Positions 6,572-14,061 of a stretch of 37,140 nucleotides of DNA are shown here, in pieces. The position numbers and the translations under genes are program-made. Source of the stretch: a virus; the IMG/VR virus record IMGVR_UViG_3300046009_012809, positions 1 through 37,140 of that record. The stretch is one strand, 5' to 3'. Each line of letters starts with the position of its first letter. Positions within the stretch are counted from its first letter, which is position 1. The notes beneath the pieces were generated by a model. The model searched no databases. It had not been told where the DNA came from and saw nothing but the letters and a program-made list of their open reading frames with translations.

Positions 6572-7215
6572 TTTTTTATTGCTCCCCATATTCCTGCAAA
6601 ATATCCAAAATCTTCAAATCGATCTTTTTTATCTCTTACTTCTTCATCTACCGCCTTTTTAAGTTCTTGGAAATCGCTTGCTGTAGGATCTGGATAATCA
6701 TGACCTATCATAATTCCATTCTTCTTTAATTTTGGATACCAAGCTAGAATATCAGCTTTTACATTTTCATAATCATGAGCTGCATCAATAAAGATAATAT
6801 CGCAACTCTCATCTTTATGTAAATTTACGATCTCTAACGAAGGCCCTTGTTGTATATTAACTCTATTTAAGAAATTAAATTTATTTAAATTTTGCTTAAA
6901 TTCTTCTAGGAGATTTGAAGTGTCAAGATCTTTATGCTCTTCACTACCTTTCCAAGTATCTACGCAATATATCTCTACATCTTTATGTTCTGTAGCAAAA
7001 CAAAAAACTGAACTAGATTTACCTTTCCAACTACCAACTTCTACAAGCTTACCCTTTAGATGAGATGCAATCGCATATAGTGTATATGCTTGATATGGCC
7101 ATAGCCATCCTTGTATTTGATCAACTGTAGCATATAACCCATCTAAGAATCTTTTGTCATATATTTGTATACTTTTTATATATTTATTAAACATCCCAAA
7201 ATTATTCATATTCAT
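6568..7215 (-). CDS. Class I SAM-dependent methyltransferase
   Basis: A 215-residue methyltransferase of the Methyltransf_24 type. The SAM-binding glycine loop is LVEVGSWKGKSS (57-68); the acidic end of strand 2 is CVDTW; the later motif IFIDAAHDYENVKADILAWYPKL and KNGIMIGHDY form the usual fourth and fifth strands. Enzymes with this pattern are often encoded beside glycosyltransferases and methylate sugars, but here the neighbours are unrelated small genes, so the acceptor is unknown. A related enzyme is in the glycan island (26891-27451), sharing the D-x-x-x-WYPKLKKNGI core. It overlaps small genes on both sides by 4 nt. Confidence 0.85.
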   Translation of the reverse strand: MNMNNFGMFNKYIKSIQIYDKRFLDGLYATVDQIQGWLWPYQAYTLYAIASHLKGKLVEVGSWKGKSSSVFCFATEHKDVEIYCVDTWKGSEEHKDLDTSNLLEEFKQNLNKFNFLNRVNIQQGPSLEIVNLHKDESCDIIFIDAAHDYENVKADILAWYPKLKKNGIMIGHDYPDPTASDFQELKKAVDEEVRDKKDRFEDFGYFAGIWGAIKK

Positions 7216-7385
7216 CTCTTCTTATTCCTTGCTGGTTTCCATAATATATCATTAATATCTAGATCAGAACTCCAAAGCATTAATTTTGAATATAATCCAT
7301 ATCCAAAGCCATTAAGCCATCGCATCGTTGTTCTACTTATAATATCTCCCATATAATAAAAAATATAAACAAAAAATAATCTCAT
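7212..7385 (-). CDS. Small conserved-type phage protein (57 aa)
   Basis: An unlisted 57-residue gene: MRLFFVYIFYYMGDIISRTT, then MRWLNGFGYGLYSKLMLWSSDLDI and a basic end (WKPARNKKR). The pattern MGDxxSR...GFGYxLYxxLMLWSxDLD is familiar from very small proteins of T4-like phages of unknown role. The stop codon makes an ATGA overlap with the methyltransferase gene, strong support that it is real. The first ten residues are aromatic and hydrophobic and could be a partial membrane segment; a start at the second Met (MGDIIS) is the alternative. It is the first gene of the minus-strand unit that runs to the tRNA. Confidence 0.7.
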   Translation of the reverse strand: MRLFFVYIFYYMGDIISRTTMRWLNGFGYGLYSKLMLWSSDLDINDILWKPARNKKR

Positions 7386-7438
7386 AATATATGATATTTT
7401 TTATAATAAATTATGTCTAATAATTATAATCTTAATAT

Positions 7439-7444
7439 GTGTAA
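7439..7444 (+). promoter_or_regulatory. GTGTAA start-proximal element
   Basis: GTGTAA, 9 nt before the ATG at 7454, with no Shine-Dalgarno sequence between. It lies in the divergent space between the minus-strand gene starting at 7385 and this plus-strand unit. Confidence 0.5.
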
Positions 7445-7453
7445 TACTACAAT

Positions 7454-8245
7454 ATGAGCGTTTGTCAACCAGATATCACATTCCCATCTTATTTAGATAA
7501 CTTGATTAAAGAGATTGAGCAGGGTAGCGATAAGAATAAGAAACAATGCGCTTGCTCACTAAAAGTTCAAAGAAATAATGATGGATGTCCAATTCTAGAT
7601 GATGATGATAAAGCTGGTGGATTCAATGAGTGTTTAAATATTGGTACTCCTCCAGAATCTGGCCCAGATACAAATTATCCATTTTCAATGAATTTATCTG
7701 AAATATCAAAGATATACTGGCAGGGAAAAAAATGGAAGATGACATTTTCTGTGAGTTCGTGGAATGAAACTGGTGATTGTGGAAGAAGTTCTGTTTTCTC
7801 GCAAGACGGAACAAATAATCCAAAAGAATCAAATATCATTGCTCCAGAGGATCTAAAAGAAAGGATCTGTTCTGCATCATTTCAAACTGCATCAACATCA
7901 GTTAATGGAAAATCAAAAGTTAAGCCTAACAGTGTAAATCCTTGTGAAGAAGAGTCTGAGACAGAAGCTGGCGCTTCTTTTGGTCCTACTGTAACAATAG
8001 ATCTATCTTCTTCATATCTACAAGAAGATGGTACTTTCTGGCCACATATTACATTAGGTGGTGGATTTAGTTTATCGCCAGTAGGCGCAACGAAAGTAAG
8101 AGCTAAATTACCAAATGGTATTGATTTTAAAATTTTTGGTAAAAAATTACCTAAAGTTTATTACGACTGGTATCCAGCCTGGCATGATGATGCAGCTTGG
8201 AATTGGAGCGGTGGAGTTATAGCGGATTTTGATGTACAATATTAA
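7454..8245 (+). CDS. Cysteine-containing beta-rich protein, candidate virion component
   Basis: A 263-residue protein with no signal peptide and eight cysteines, several in C-x-C or spaced pairs (QCACS at 32-36, GDCGRS). The composition is rich in Ser, Thr, Gly and Asn with many predicted strands (WKMTFSVSSWNETGDCG; FWPHITLGGGFSLSP), as in phage tail or decoration proteins. It ends with an aromatic stretch (YYDWYPAWHDDAAWNWSGG). I recognise no family. It resembles in style, though not clearly in sequence, the genes at 10794 and 23665, which also carry the GTGTAA start element. A structural role is inference from composition and shared promoter element. Confidence 0.5.
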   Translation: MSVCQPDITFPSYLDNLIKEIEQGSDKNKKQCACSLKVQRNNDGCPILDDDDKAGGFNECLNIGTPPESGPDTNYPFSMNLSEISKIYWQGKKWKMTFSVSSWNETGDCGRSSVFSQDGTNNPKESNIIAPEDLKERICSASFQTASTSVNGKSKVKPNSVNPCEEESETEAGASFGPTVTIDLSSSYLQEDGTFWPHITLGGGFSLSPVGATKVRAKLPNGIDFKIFGKKLPKVYYDWYPAWHDDAAWNWSGGVIADFDVQY

Positions 8246-8756
8246 TTTTTTAAATAAAGATATTGATTCTTTAAAATTAGAAAATATTTTTGAGTCTCTA
8301 ACAGATTTTGTTATTCTATTAAATGATAATAATATCTCATATGCTATCGGTGGATATCTATCTTTAGTTTTTAAAAGCAAAAAAATCTATAGGACTCCAA
8401 AAGATATTGATTTAAGTATTCATAATTGGGATGATTATAATAAATTAGAATCTATTCTTCGTTTAGATCCTAAATATAAAATAAGTCTTTCTAAAAATCA
8501 GATTGAGAAAGGCTCTGCGTTTAAGTTAACATTTAATTTAAATAGTATAATTATGAAAGTTAGAACGACAAAAAACGATACGCCTATAAGAATAGATATA
8601 TTCTATAATGAAAATGAACAAGACAAGGAAATATTTAAAATGAAAGATTTAGATATCTTTTATAACTACAAGACTTGTTTATCTACAAAAAAATATTATA
8701 TAGAAAACAGCTCATCTATAGATAAGCATCAAAAAGACTTATCTATGTTTATTTGA
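8232..8756 (+). CDS. Nucleotidyltransferase-fold protein
   Basis: A 174-residue protein with the signature of the DNA-polymerase-beta-like nucleotidyltransferase superfamily: YAIGGYLSLVF (Gly40, Gly41), a basic stretch, then RTPKDIDLSIH with metal-binding Asp58 and Asp60. A third acidic residue is likely in PIRIDIFYNENE. This arrangement matches the small AbiEii/MNT-like and uncharacterised nucleotidyltransferases, which transfer NMP to RNA, protein or small molecules. There is no adjacent HEPN or AbiEi partner, so a toxin-antitoxin role is not supported. An in-frame TTG precedes the ATG; I chose the ATG. It overlaps the upstream gene by 14 nt and ends 2 nt before the convergent adenylosuccinate synthetase. 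Confidence 0.65.
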   Translation: MYNINFLNKDIDSLKLENIFESLTDFVILLNDNNISYAIGGYLSLVFKSKKIYRTPKDIDLSIHNWDDYNKLESILRLDPKYKISLSKNQIEKGSAFKLTFNLNSIIMKVRTTKNDTPIRIDIFYNENEQDKEIFKMKDLDIFYNYKTCLSTKKYYIENSSSIDKHQKDLSMFI

Positions 8757-8758
8757 TT

Positions 8759-9751
8759 TTAGATTAATTCTTTATTACCAGAAAAAACTATTTCGATTGG
8801 TTGATCTAAGGCATGAAGTAGCTGGCTTTTTATAAAAGATTGCATAGCTTGTAGGGTATTAAATTTATAAAGATTATTATTCTGGAGAAGTTTATAGGTA
8901 TGTACCCTTTCAAGAATATCACACTTATTGATAATTAATTTAGTCACACCAGAAATTTTAATTGCATCAATTAATTTATTTAGATTTAACCAGTTCGCAA
9001 TTCTTCTACGACCAGTAGTTGATCCAAATTCTTGACCAGTTTCTATCAGCATATTCAACTCTGAGTCTTGCCAAAGACTTTCTGGAAATAGCGGATCTAC
9101 TCCACTTTTTGTATCGTAAATCTTTGCTACTCCAATGATATCTCTAATCTTTTTAGGTGAAAAGCCTAGAGAACAAGCGGAATAAGGTAGAGTTTCACTA
9201 CTTGTGACATATGGATAGTCGCCATAATTAATGTCTAACCAAAAACTTTGCGCGCCTTCACAGAGAATATTTCCGTAAAGTTCACCATCCCAAAGATAAT
9301 TTTTATCAATATAATCTCTTGCGAGTTTACCAATTCGTAACATTTTGTCTCCGTAAGCAGGAGCAATACCTTGACCAGTTGTTCCAAGTTTTTTCTTTAA
9401 TACGGCTAGATCATAATTTATATGTCTTTCTGTAATAATATGAGCTTTTGGACTTACTTTAATTAAAGATGTATCGAACCCTTCTTTTTGGAGATAGTCT
9501 ATCTCATCAAAAAATTTATCAACATTAATAACGCAATTAGGACCAATAACACTAAGTTTATTTTGGAATACTCCACATGGAATAATATGAGTTTTATATT
9601 TTTTATCTCCCAAATATACAGTATGTCCTGCATTTGGACCACCATTCCAGCGACAAACGATATCATAATTTTTGCTAATAGCATTACTTATTTTGCCTTT
9701 TCCTTCATCTCCCCAAGCTAATCCAAAGATAATATCTACTGAATTTATCAT
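8759..9751 (-). CDS. purA: Adenylosuccinate synthetase, short archaeal/phage type
   Basis: A 330-residue member of the PurA/PurZ family, which joins aspartate to IMP (PurA) or dGMP (PurZ) using GTP or ATP. Visible are the P-loop-like WGDEGKGK with Asp15, the catalytic His43 in GGPNAGHTV, the substrate loop GTTGQGIAPAYGDK, the arginine loop GSTTGRRR, and the guanine-specificity motif NKCD near residue 280. It is about 100 residues shorter than bacterial PurA and close to archaeal PurA and phage PurZ lengths. The general base Asp15 is retained, whereas known PurZ enzymes of Z-genome phages have Ser there, so I favour IMP as substrate. The NKxD motif favours GTP. It pairs functionally with the GMP-reductase-like gene at 12386. 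Confidence 0.87.
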   Translation of the reverse strand: MINSVDIIFGLAWGDEGKGKISNAISKNYDIVCRWNGGPNAGHTVYLGDKKYKTHIIPCGVFQNKLSVIGPNCVINVDKFFDEIDYLQKEGFDTSLIKVSPKAHIITERHINYDLAVLKKKLGTTGQGIAPAYGDKMLRIGKLARDYIDKNYLWDGELYGNILCEGAQSFWLDINYGDYPYVTSSETLPYSACSLGFSPKKIRDIIGVAKIYDTKSGVDPLFPESLWQDSELNMLIETGQEFGSTTGRRRIANWLNLNKLIDAIKISGVTKLIINKCDILERVHTYKLLQNNNLYKFNTLQAMQSFIKSQLLHALDQPIEIVFSGNKELI

Positions 9752-9786
9752 TATATTATTATAATCAAAATATAAAAGAAATACAA

Positions 9787-9792
9787 GTGTAA
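9787..9792 (+). promoter_or_regulatory. GTGTAA start-proximal element
   Basis: GTGTAA, 9 nt before the ATG at 9802, in the 50-nt divergent space between the adenylosuccinate synthetase and the membrane protein. Confidence 0.5.
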
Positions 9793-9801
9793 ATTACTTA
9801 T

Positions 9802-10779
9802 ATGTTTAAATATATATTAGGATTTTCAGCATTCGTATTAGCTTCGTGTGCAGCCTTCTTTTCTGTAAAAGGAATTGCTCTTCTTTTTGCTGCAAGCTTT
9901 TGGAGCGTAGCAGTAATGGCTGGTAGCCTTGAACTGGCTAAACTAATATCAGCTAGTTATCTCTATCGTTACTGGAAAGAAATAAATAGAATTCTTAAAA
10001 ACTATATGTTAGCGGCAACTATTCTGCTCATGGGTATTACTAGTCTTGGTATATTTGGTTTTCTTTCGGACGCATTTCAAAGAAATTTCTCGCAATATAG
10101 CTTAAACTTATCAAAGATTAATAGTCTAAAATCTCAACAGACTTTCATAACTTCTCAGATAGAATTTAATAAGAATAAATTAAAAGATTTAATAGAGCTT
10201 CAAAAGACATATCAATCATCTTTAGATAATGCAGTCAAACAAGATGTGACTACTACAAAAACTACAAGTGGTGGATTATTTAATAGTGGTAAAACTGAAA
10301 AAGTTACAGATATAAAATTAGTAGAAAGCAGAAATAAAATAGTAGAAGGGTCTCAGCAGAATATTAATAATCTATTCTCGCAAATATCTACTGTTACTAG
10401 TGACCTTCAAAATTTAGAGAAACAATCTTCTGAAAATGCTCAGACTATTATACAATTAGAAAGCGATAATACGAAGGGCGAGATAGGCACATTTAAATTT
10501 GTTGCAGAGGCTTTTGGTATGAATATAGAAACTGCTGTAAGAATATTTATTATATTAATAGTAATTGTATTTGATCCACTAGCAGTTTGCTTAGTAATAG
10601 CTTATAATTCTTTAAATAAAAAAGAATATAAAATAGAAACAAAAGAGATCGTTAAAGAACAGAAAATAGAAAAGATAGTAGAAAAACCTATAGAAAAATT
10701 AAAAATTATTTATAGAGACTTTAAAAGAGGAACAAAAGCTAGACACAATCCAGATTTCGCAGATCCTAATCTAAATTAG
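9802..10779 (+). CDS. Four-helix membrane protein with long coiled coil
   Basis: A 325-residue protein. Three hydrophobic helices occupy roughly residues 4-22, 24-45 and 68-90; a polar, heptad-rich coiled coil spans about 95-235 (KINSLKSQQTFITSQIEFNK onward, with many Gln, Asn and Ser); a fourth helix follows at 246-270 (IFIILIVIVFDPLAVCLVIAYN), and the C-terminus is a charged KIVEKPIEKLK-type tail. The phrase VFDPLAV is shared with large membrane/coiled-coil proteins in other phages, where function is unknown. The topology puts a rod between membrane segments, which could act in virion-associated membrane contact or host membrane remodelling. It has its own GTGTAA element. Confidence 0.65.
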   Translation: MFKYILGFSAFVLASCAAFFSVKGIALLFAASFWSVAVMAGSLELAKLISASYLYRYWKEINRILKNYMLAATILLMGITSLGIFGFLSDAFQRNFSQYSLNLSKINSLKSQQTFITSQIEFNKNKLKDLIELQKTYQSSLDNAVKQDVTTTKTTSGGLFNSGKTEKVTDIKLVESRNKIVEGSQQNINNLFSQISTVTSDLQNLEKQSSENAQTIIQLESDNTKGEIGTFKFVAEAFGMNIETAVRIFIILIVIVFDPLAVCLVIAYNSLNKKEYKIETKEIVKEQKIEKIVEKPIEKLKIIYRDFKRGTKARHNPDFADPNLN

Positions 10780-10784
10780 TGTAA
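10779..10784 (+). promoter_or_regulatory. GTGTAA start-proximal element
   Basis: GTGTAA, 9 nt before the ATG at 10794. The first base overlaps the stop codon of the preceding gene, showing that even closely packed genes carry their own copy. Confidence 0.5.
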
Positions 10785-10793
10785 TTTTTTCAT

Positions 10794-11957
10794 ATGTCAT
10801 CTTCATGCTCTTCAGAATATAATGTATGCTCGGCTTGCGCACCAAATTTAAGTTTATTTGCTATAAGTACCAGTGTTTCTCAGGCTAAATTTGGATATGC
10901 GTGTTTGGATGAAAGTGCTGGTGGCCCATTTCTTGCTACTTCTACTAGTTCTAATTTAAACAGCCAAGGTATAGAAACTCTTATCTGTGGCGCAAATAAT
11001 ACACTTTGCTCATACTCCTTCTCATCTCGTTTAAATTATGGAGTAGATAGTTATGGTCAAATATTTATAGGAACAAATAGTAGTTTACTTTACTCGTATA
11101 ATATTTATTCTAAAGATGGATGTGGTTCTTGTTCTCCACCAAGCCAATCTTCTAACACAGACTATTACTCTAGTCAAACTATCTCTAAAAGAAATGCTTG
11201 TGAAGAAGACAGAACAATATCTTCCGATTCATTTGGACCACCAAACCTTTGCATGGTTCCTTGTGATAGCGCAGGATGCTCTAATTCATATTCATGTGAA
11301 AAAGTAATCAATACAGAATCTGATAGTACTAATTTTAATGGCATATTTACACCTACTCCTCCATGTACTGATTGTAATGGCAATCCTATAACATGTCCAC
11401 CTCCATTTGGTTATTCTGTAACATCTAATTTATCTGCAAACATTATCAAATCCGTATCAAACATCTGTACCTTATCTCTCGTTTACAGCCTTTGTAAATC
11501 TTCAGCAGAAGTAAAAATGTCTCTTCTAGAATCTAATGGACCTCAAAATTGTCAAAATGGAAAATGTGGAGATGGAAAAAAAGATGATTGCTGGGGAATC
11601 ACTTCATCTTTCTCAATAACTGATAATAATCTCGATGATCCTAGCGCAAACTCTACCACATCTCAGAAACTAAAGTTTAAAATTGCTGCTCCCAAAGAAG
11701 GTTTCGATGAAAAATATAAGAGTATTTCTGGAAGGGTTATTTTTTATTATGGTGGAACTGAAGGAAAGACTCCTTGCTGTGATGATGATTTTGATGGTAC
11801 GATTGTAGAGGAAAAATCGTACTCTATCTCATCTGGGCCAACTTTTAAGGATGATTATTTTGCGGTAGATTGTGGCGACTTTGATAACGACAATCAAAGT
11901 CTAGTAGGCGAAACTATAAATATTTGTTATACTGTAGATAATATTTCTTTTATTTAA
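10794..11957 (+). CDS. Highly cysteine-rich protein, candidate virion component
   Basis: A 387-residue protein with about 25 cysteines by my count, clustered as C-x-x-C and C-x-(5-6)-C pairs: NVCSACAPN (11-19), DGCGSCSPP, LCMVPCDSAGCSNSYSCEKV, PPCTDCNGNPITCPPP, NCQNGKCGDGKKDDCWG and TPCCDDD. There is no signal peptide or membrane segment. Ser, Asn and Gly are abundant and the C-terminal third is strand-rich and acidic. The spacing could fit zinc sites or disulfides; disulfides in a protein lacking a signal peptide would fit an assembled virion surface after lysis. No family is recognised. It overlaps the convergent small gene at 11954 by 4 nt. Confidence 0.55.
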   Translation: MSSSCSSEYNVCSACAPNLSLFAISTSVSQAKFGYACLDESAGGPFLATSTSSNLNSQGIETLICGANNTLCSYSFSSRLNYGVDSYGQIFIGTNSSLLYSYNIYSKDGCGSCSPPSQSSNTDYYSSQTISKRNACEEDRTISSDSFGPPNLCMVPCDSAGCSNSYSCEKVINTESDSTNFNGIFTPTPPCTDCNGNPITCPPPFGYSVTSNLSANIIKSVSNICTLSLVYSLCKSSAEVKMSLLESNGPQNCQNGKCGDGKKDDCWGITSSFSITDNNLDDPSANSTTSQKLKFKIAAPKEGFDEKYKSISGRVIFYYGGTEGKTPCCDDDFDGTIVEEKSYSISSGPTFKDDYFAVDCGDFDNDNQSLVGETINICYTVDNISFI

Positions 11958-12145
11958 TATTTCTTAATCTTATAATTTTTATTAGATGGATCTATCTTAA
12001 GTATATGAGCTTTGGCTTTAGACAAGCCTTCTTTTGATGGAGGAAATACTCCATAAAGAAAATTATCATTTTTACTAAAAATAGCGTAGTACTTATGTTT
12101 TAGTTTCTTCTGATTCTGATTTTTTGTCTTGGTTTTCTTTTTCAT
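11954..12145 (-). CDS. Small basic protein, unknown
   Basis: A 63-residue, strongly basic protein: MKKKTKTKNQNQKKLKHKYYAIFSKNDNFLYGVFPPSKEGLSKA, ending KNYKIKKY. The N-terminal 16 residues are almost all Lys, Thr, Asn and Gln, while the rest looks like a small folded alpha/beta unit. Its first 53 nt overlap the end of the SEC-C gene in another frame, an unusually long overlap. No alternative Met start exists in the ORF, so the true start may use a non-ATG codon further in. It ends 4 nt inside the convergent Cys-rich gene. Confidence 0.45.
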   Translation of the reverse strand: MKKKTKTKNQNQKKLKHKYYAIFSKNDNFLYGVFPPSKEGLSKAKAHILKIDPSNKNYKIKKY

Positions 12146-12356
12146 TTACTAATTTCATTAGATGTTCTTTTAGAGCATCTCTAGCTTTATCGCAAAAATC
12201 TTGTCCCATTTGACCGCAGCAATTCTTAAACTTCTTGCCACTATAAGGACACATAGTGTTTCTTGAAATCTTTGGATATATTCTTACTATAGGACTAAAT
12301 TCTGTAGCCCTAGCATATTCTATTGAAGTTAATTTATCTACGTTTTCTTTGTCCAT
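12093..12356 (-). CDS. SEC-C zinc-binding motif protein
   Basis: An 87-residue protein with a SEC-C motif, SRNTMCPYSGKKFKNCCG (31-48), which binds one zinc through the Cys and Cys/Cys residues. The motif occurs at the C-terminus of SecA and in many small proteins as a protein-interaction or recruitment module. Here it is preceded by a basic strand region (EFSPIVRIYPKI) and followed by an acidic/lysine helical tail (EHLMKLVNEKENQDKKSESEE). A phage role is unknown; targeting host SecB, ribosome or chaperone contacts is speculation. CTATAA lies 6 nt before the ATG. Confidence 0.75.
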   Translation of the reverse strand: MDKENVDKLTSIEYARATEFSPIVRIYPKISRNTMCPYSGKKFKNCCGQMGQDFCDKARDALKEHLMKLVNEKENQDKKSESEETKT

Positions 12357-12385
12357 AATAGATTATAGGTTATTTATTAAGTAAA

Positions 12386-13498
12386 TCAAATTTTTCCGTG
12401 AGCAAAACCTTCATACATACTATTAGGGCTATTTCTAACAGCTTGAATTTTATTAAGCCAAAGGCCACCTCTCATATCTTTAAGATGTCTGAATCCTAGA
12501 TAGCTCATTGCACTTCTTAATCCGTTAGCAAAATCATAAACAACATCCTCTAAGGATTTATTTTCTATAATAGGAATCAAAGTATTATCGCCTTCTACAA
12601 AAAGATTCTTCTTTGTTCCATCGTACAATTCATAATCCTCAACGACATCCCTACTTGCCATTCCTCTATATTTTGCAAATCTTTTACCATCTTTCTCAAC
12701 TATATCTTGATCATCAATAACATCTGATAATCCAGCGAAGATTCTGCCACATATAACTGCATCACAACCACTAGCTATAGCTTTGACAAGATCCTTTGGA
12801 TATCTAATTCCTCCATCGGTTAGTATACTTGGTCTATTTGAGGGATCTGGTTCGTTTGAATTAAATAAATCTACTTGAGATAATTCCCAATTTCTAACCG
12901 CTTTCCAAGCATAGTAATTACCAGTAAGACTTGGGCATCCTATGCCAGTTTTTACTTGAGTTAAACACATTGAGCCTGGACCAATTAAATGTCTAAATCC
13001 GTCTGCTTTTAATGTAGCTAATCTATAAACACTTTGTTTTGTTAATGTATTACCAACGATGATGTCTTGTCTAAAACCTGCGGTTTTGTACCATCTCAAA
13101 AAGTCTTCTACATTTTTAGCGAGACCATTTGCTGTATCAAGAAAATAAATATCTGTATATGTGCTTGTGGCTCTAATTCTATTATCTGCATCTTTTAAAC
13201 CAATAGCTGTAATACAAAAACCACTTTCGTCCTTAATAATCTTTGATTTACTTGCTTGATCATCAATAGACATAAATCTATGTATTACTCCTGCCCCGCC
13301 TAATTTATTAATTTTAACGCAAGATTTTACAGAAGATACTGTATCCATTGGAGATAAAATGATAGGTATCTTTATCTCATGATTCTTGGAAATTTTAGTT
13401 TTTGTACTAACTTCTTTTCTGGAATTTATATCTGAAAAATTTGGTAGTAATGAGATATCATCGTAACTTAGGGCTTCTTTAAATTCTTGTTTTTGCAT
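12386..13498 (-). CDS. guaC: GMP reductase-like enzyme (IMPDH/GMPR family)
   Basis: A 370-residue TIM-barrel enzyme of the IMPDH/GMP reductase family. It begins LSYDDISLLPNFS (10-22) and carries DTANG (121-125), the catalytic loop GPGSMCLTQVKTGIGCP with Cys178, LTDGGIRYPKDLVKA (226-240), CGRIFAG and YRGMAS (277-282). CBS domains are absent. Two points favour GMP reductase (GMP + NADPH to IMP + NH3): DTANG resembles the DVANG of GuaC rather than the DSSQG type of IMPDH, and only about 22 residues separate GMAS from EGD with no Arg-Tyr flap dyad, whereas IMPDH has a longer mobile flap. The upstream start (13534) adds 12 residues and is less likely because family members begin near this Met. Confidence 0.8.
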   Translation of the reverse strand: MQKQEFKEALSYDDISLLPNFSDINSRKEVSTKTKISKNHEIKIPIILSPMDTVSSVKSCVKINKLGGAGVIHRFMSIDDQASKSKIIKDESGFCITAIGLKDADNRIRATSTYTDIYFLDTANGLAKNVEDFLRWYKTAGFRQDIIVGNTLTKQSVYRLATLKADGFRHLIGPGSMCLTQVKTGIGCPSLTGNYYAWKAVRNWELSQVDLFNSNEPDPSNRPSILTDGGIRYPKDLVKAIASGCDAVICGRIFAGLSDVIDDQDIVEKDGKRFAKYRGMASRDVVEDYELYDGTKKNLFVEGDNTLIPIIENKSLEDVVYDFANGLRSAMSYLGFRHLKDMRGGLWLNKIQAVRNSPNSMYEGFAHGKI

Positions 13499-13577
13499 AT
13501 AAGATATATTAAACGATTCTTTTGAAAGAATCAAGTAAAATGTTGACTGGAAAAATAAAAAGTAGTAATATATAACT

Positions 13578-13646
13578 ATGGATCAAATGTTTATGCAAAT
13601 TATTATTGGTCTCTGTATTGCTATATACTGGAATATTAAAAGTTAA
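13578..13646 (+). CDS. Possible 22-residue hydrophobic peptide
   Basis: A tiny ORF, MDQMFMQIIIGLCIAIYWNIKS, 22 residues (written here as MDQMFMQIIIGLCIAI then YWNIKS). It is one short hydrophobic helix with a charged end, like very small membrane peptides. It stops one base before the deaminase ATG. TAGTAA with a TATATAACT spacer lies 9 nt before its ATG, the same layout as the GTGTAA elements, and the deaminase itself lacks such an element, so this ORF may be the first cistron. It could instead be a leader region of the deaminase mRNA. Confidence 0.35.
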   Translation: MDQMFMQIIIGLCIAIYWNIKS

Positions 13647-13647
13647 T

Positions 13648-14061
13648 ATGAGCAAAAGAATCTCATTTTTAGAAGCCGCACTAGAGACGGCAAAAATCTG
13701 GTCTACAAGATCAGAAGATCTCCATAAGAAGGTTGGTGCTTGCATTTTAAATAAGGAAGGTAGAGTTCTATCTGTTGGGTATAATGGTCTTACTCCAAAA
13801 TTAACTGTTGATGATAATTTTTGGGAGAATAGAGAGTATAGAAGAGACTATGTTGTGCATGCTGAAATTAATGCCTTAGCTCTTATCAGAAAACAAGATG
13901 AACCATATATTATAGCTACAACACTTTTACCATGCTCTAATTGCGCTACAAATATAGCTTGCTATGGAATTAAAACTGTGGTATATACTGAGGAGTATGA
14001 TAAAGATCAAAAAGCGAAAGATATATTCAAATTCTATAATATAGATCTATATAAAATATGA
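13648..14061 (+). CDS. dCMP/cytidine-type deaminase
   Basis: A 137-residue zinc-dependent deaminase. The core is HAE (His in VVHAEINALAL, with Glu as proton shuttle) and PCSNC (in LLPCSNCATNIACYGIK), the three zinc ligands being His, Cys and Cys. Residues LHKKVGACILNKEGRVLSVGYNG are the typical N-terminal sheet. Size and pattern match ComEB/dCMP deaminase, which makes dUMP for dTMP synthesis. The upstream extension in the same frame (13606) is rejected because it would overlap the 22-residue ORF and family members start at about MSKRISFLEAA. It is joined to the next gene by a 4-nt overlap. Confidence 0.88.
   Translation: MSKRISFLEAALETAKIWSTRSEDLHKKVGACILNKEGRVLSVGYNGLTPKLTVDDNFWENREYRRDYVVHAEINALALIRKQDEPYIIATTLLPCSNCATNIACYGIKTVVYTEEYDKDQKAKDIFKFYNIDLYKI

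Noticed and set aside
8232-8756. Abortive-infection toxin (AbiEii-type)
   Set aside because: Only the nucleotidyltransferase signature is present; no AbiEi or HEPN partner gene is adjacent.
9488-9721. Plus-strand ORF within the adenylosuccinate synthetase gene
   Set aside because: It is the antisense shadow of a well-supported gene and has no recognisable protein features.
8759-9751. PurZ and hence a 2-aminoadenine (Z) genome
   Set aside because: The catalytic Asp in WGDEGKGK is retained and no other Z-pathway gene is visible in this window.
12386-13498. IMP dehydrogenase (GuaB)
   Set aside because: No CBS domains, DTANG instead of the DSSQG type, and the short flap without Arg-Tyr all fit GMP reductase better; IMPDH is not completely excluded.
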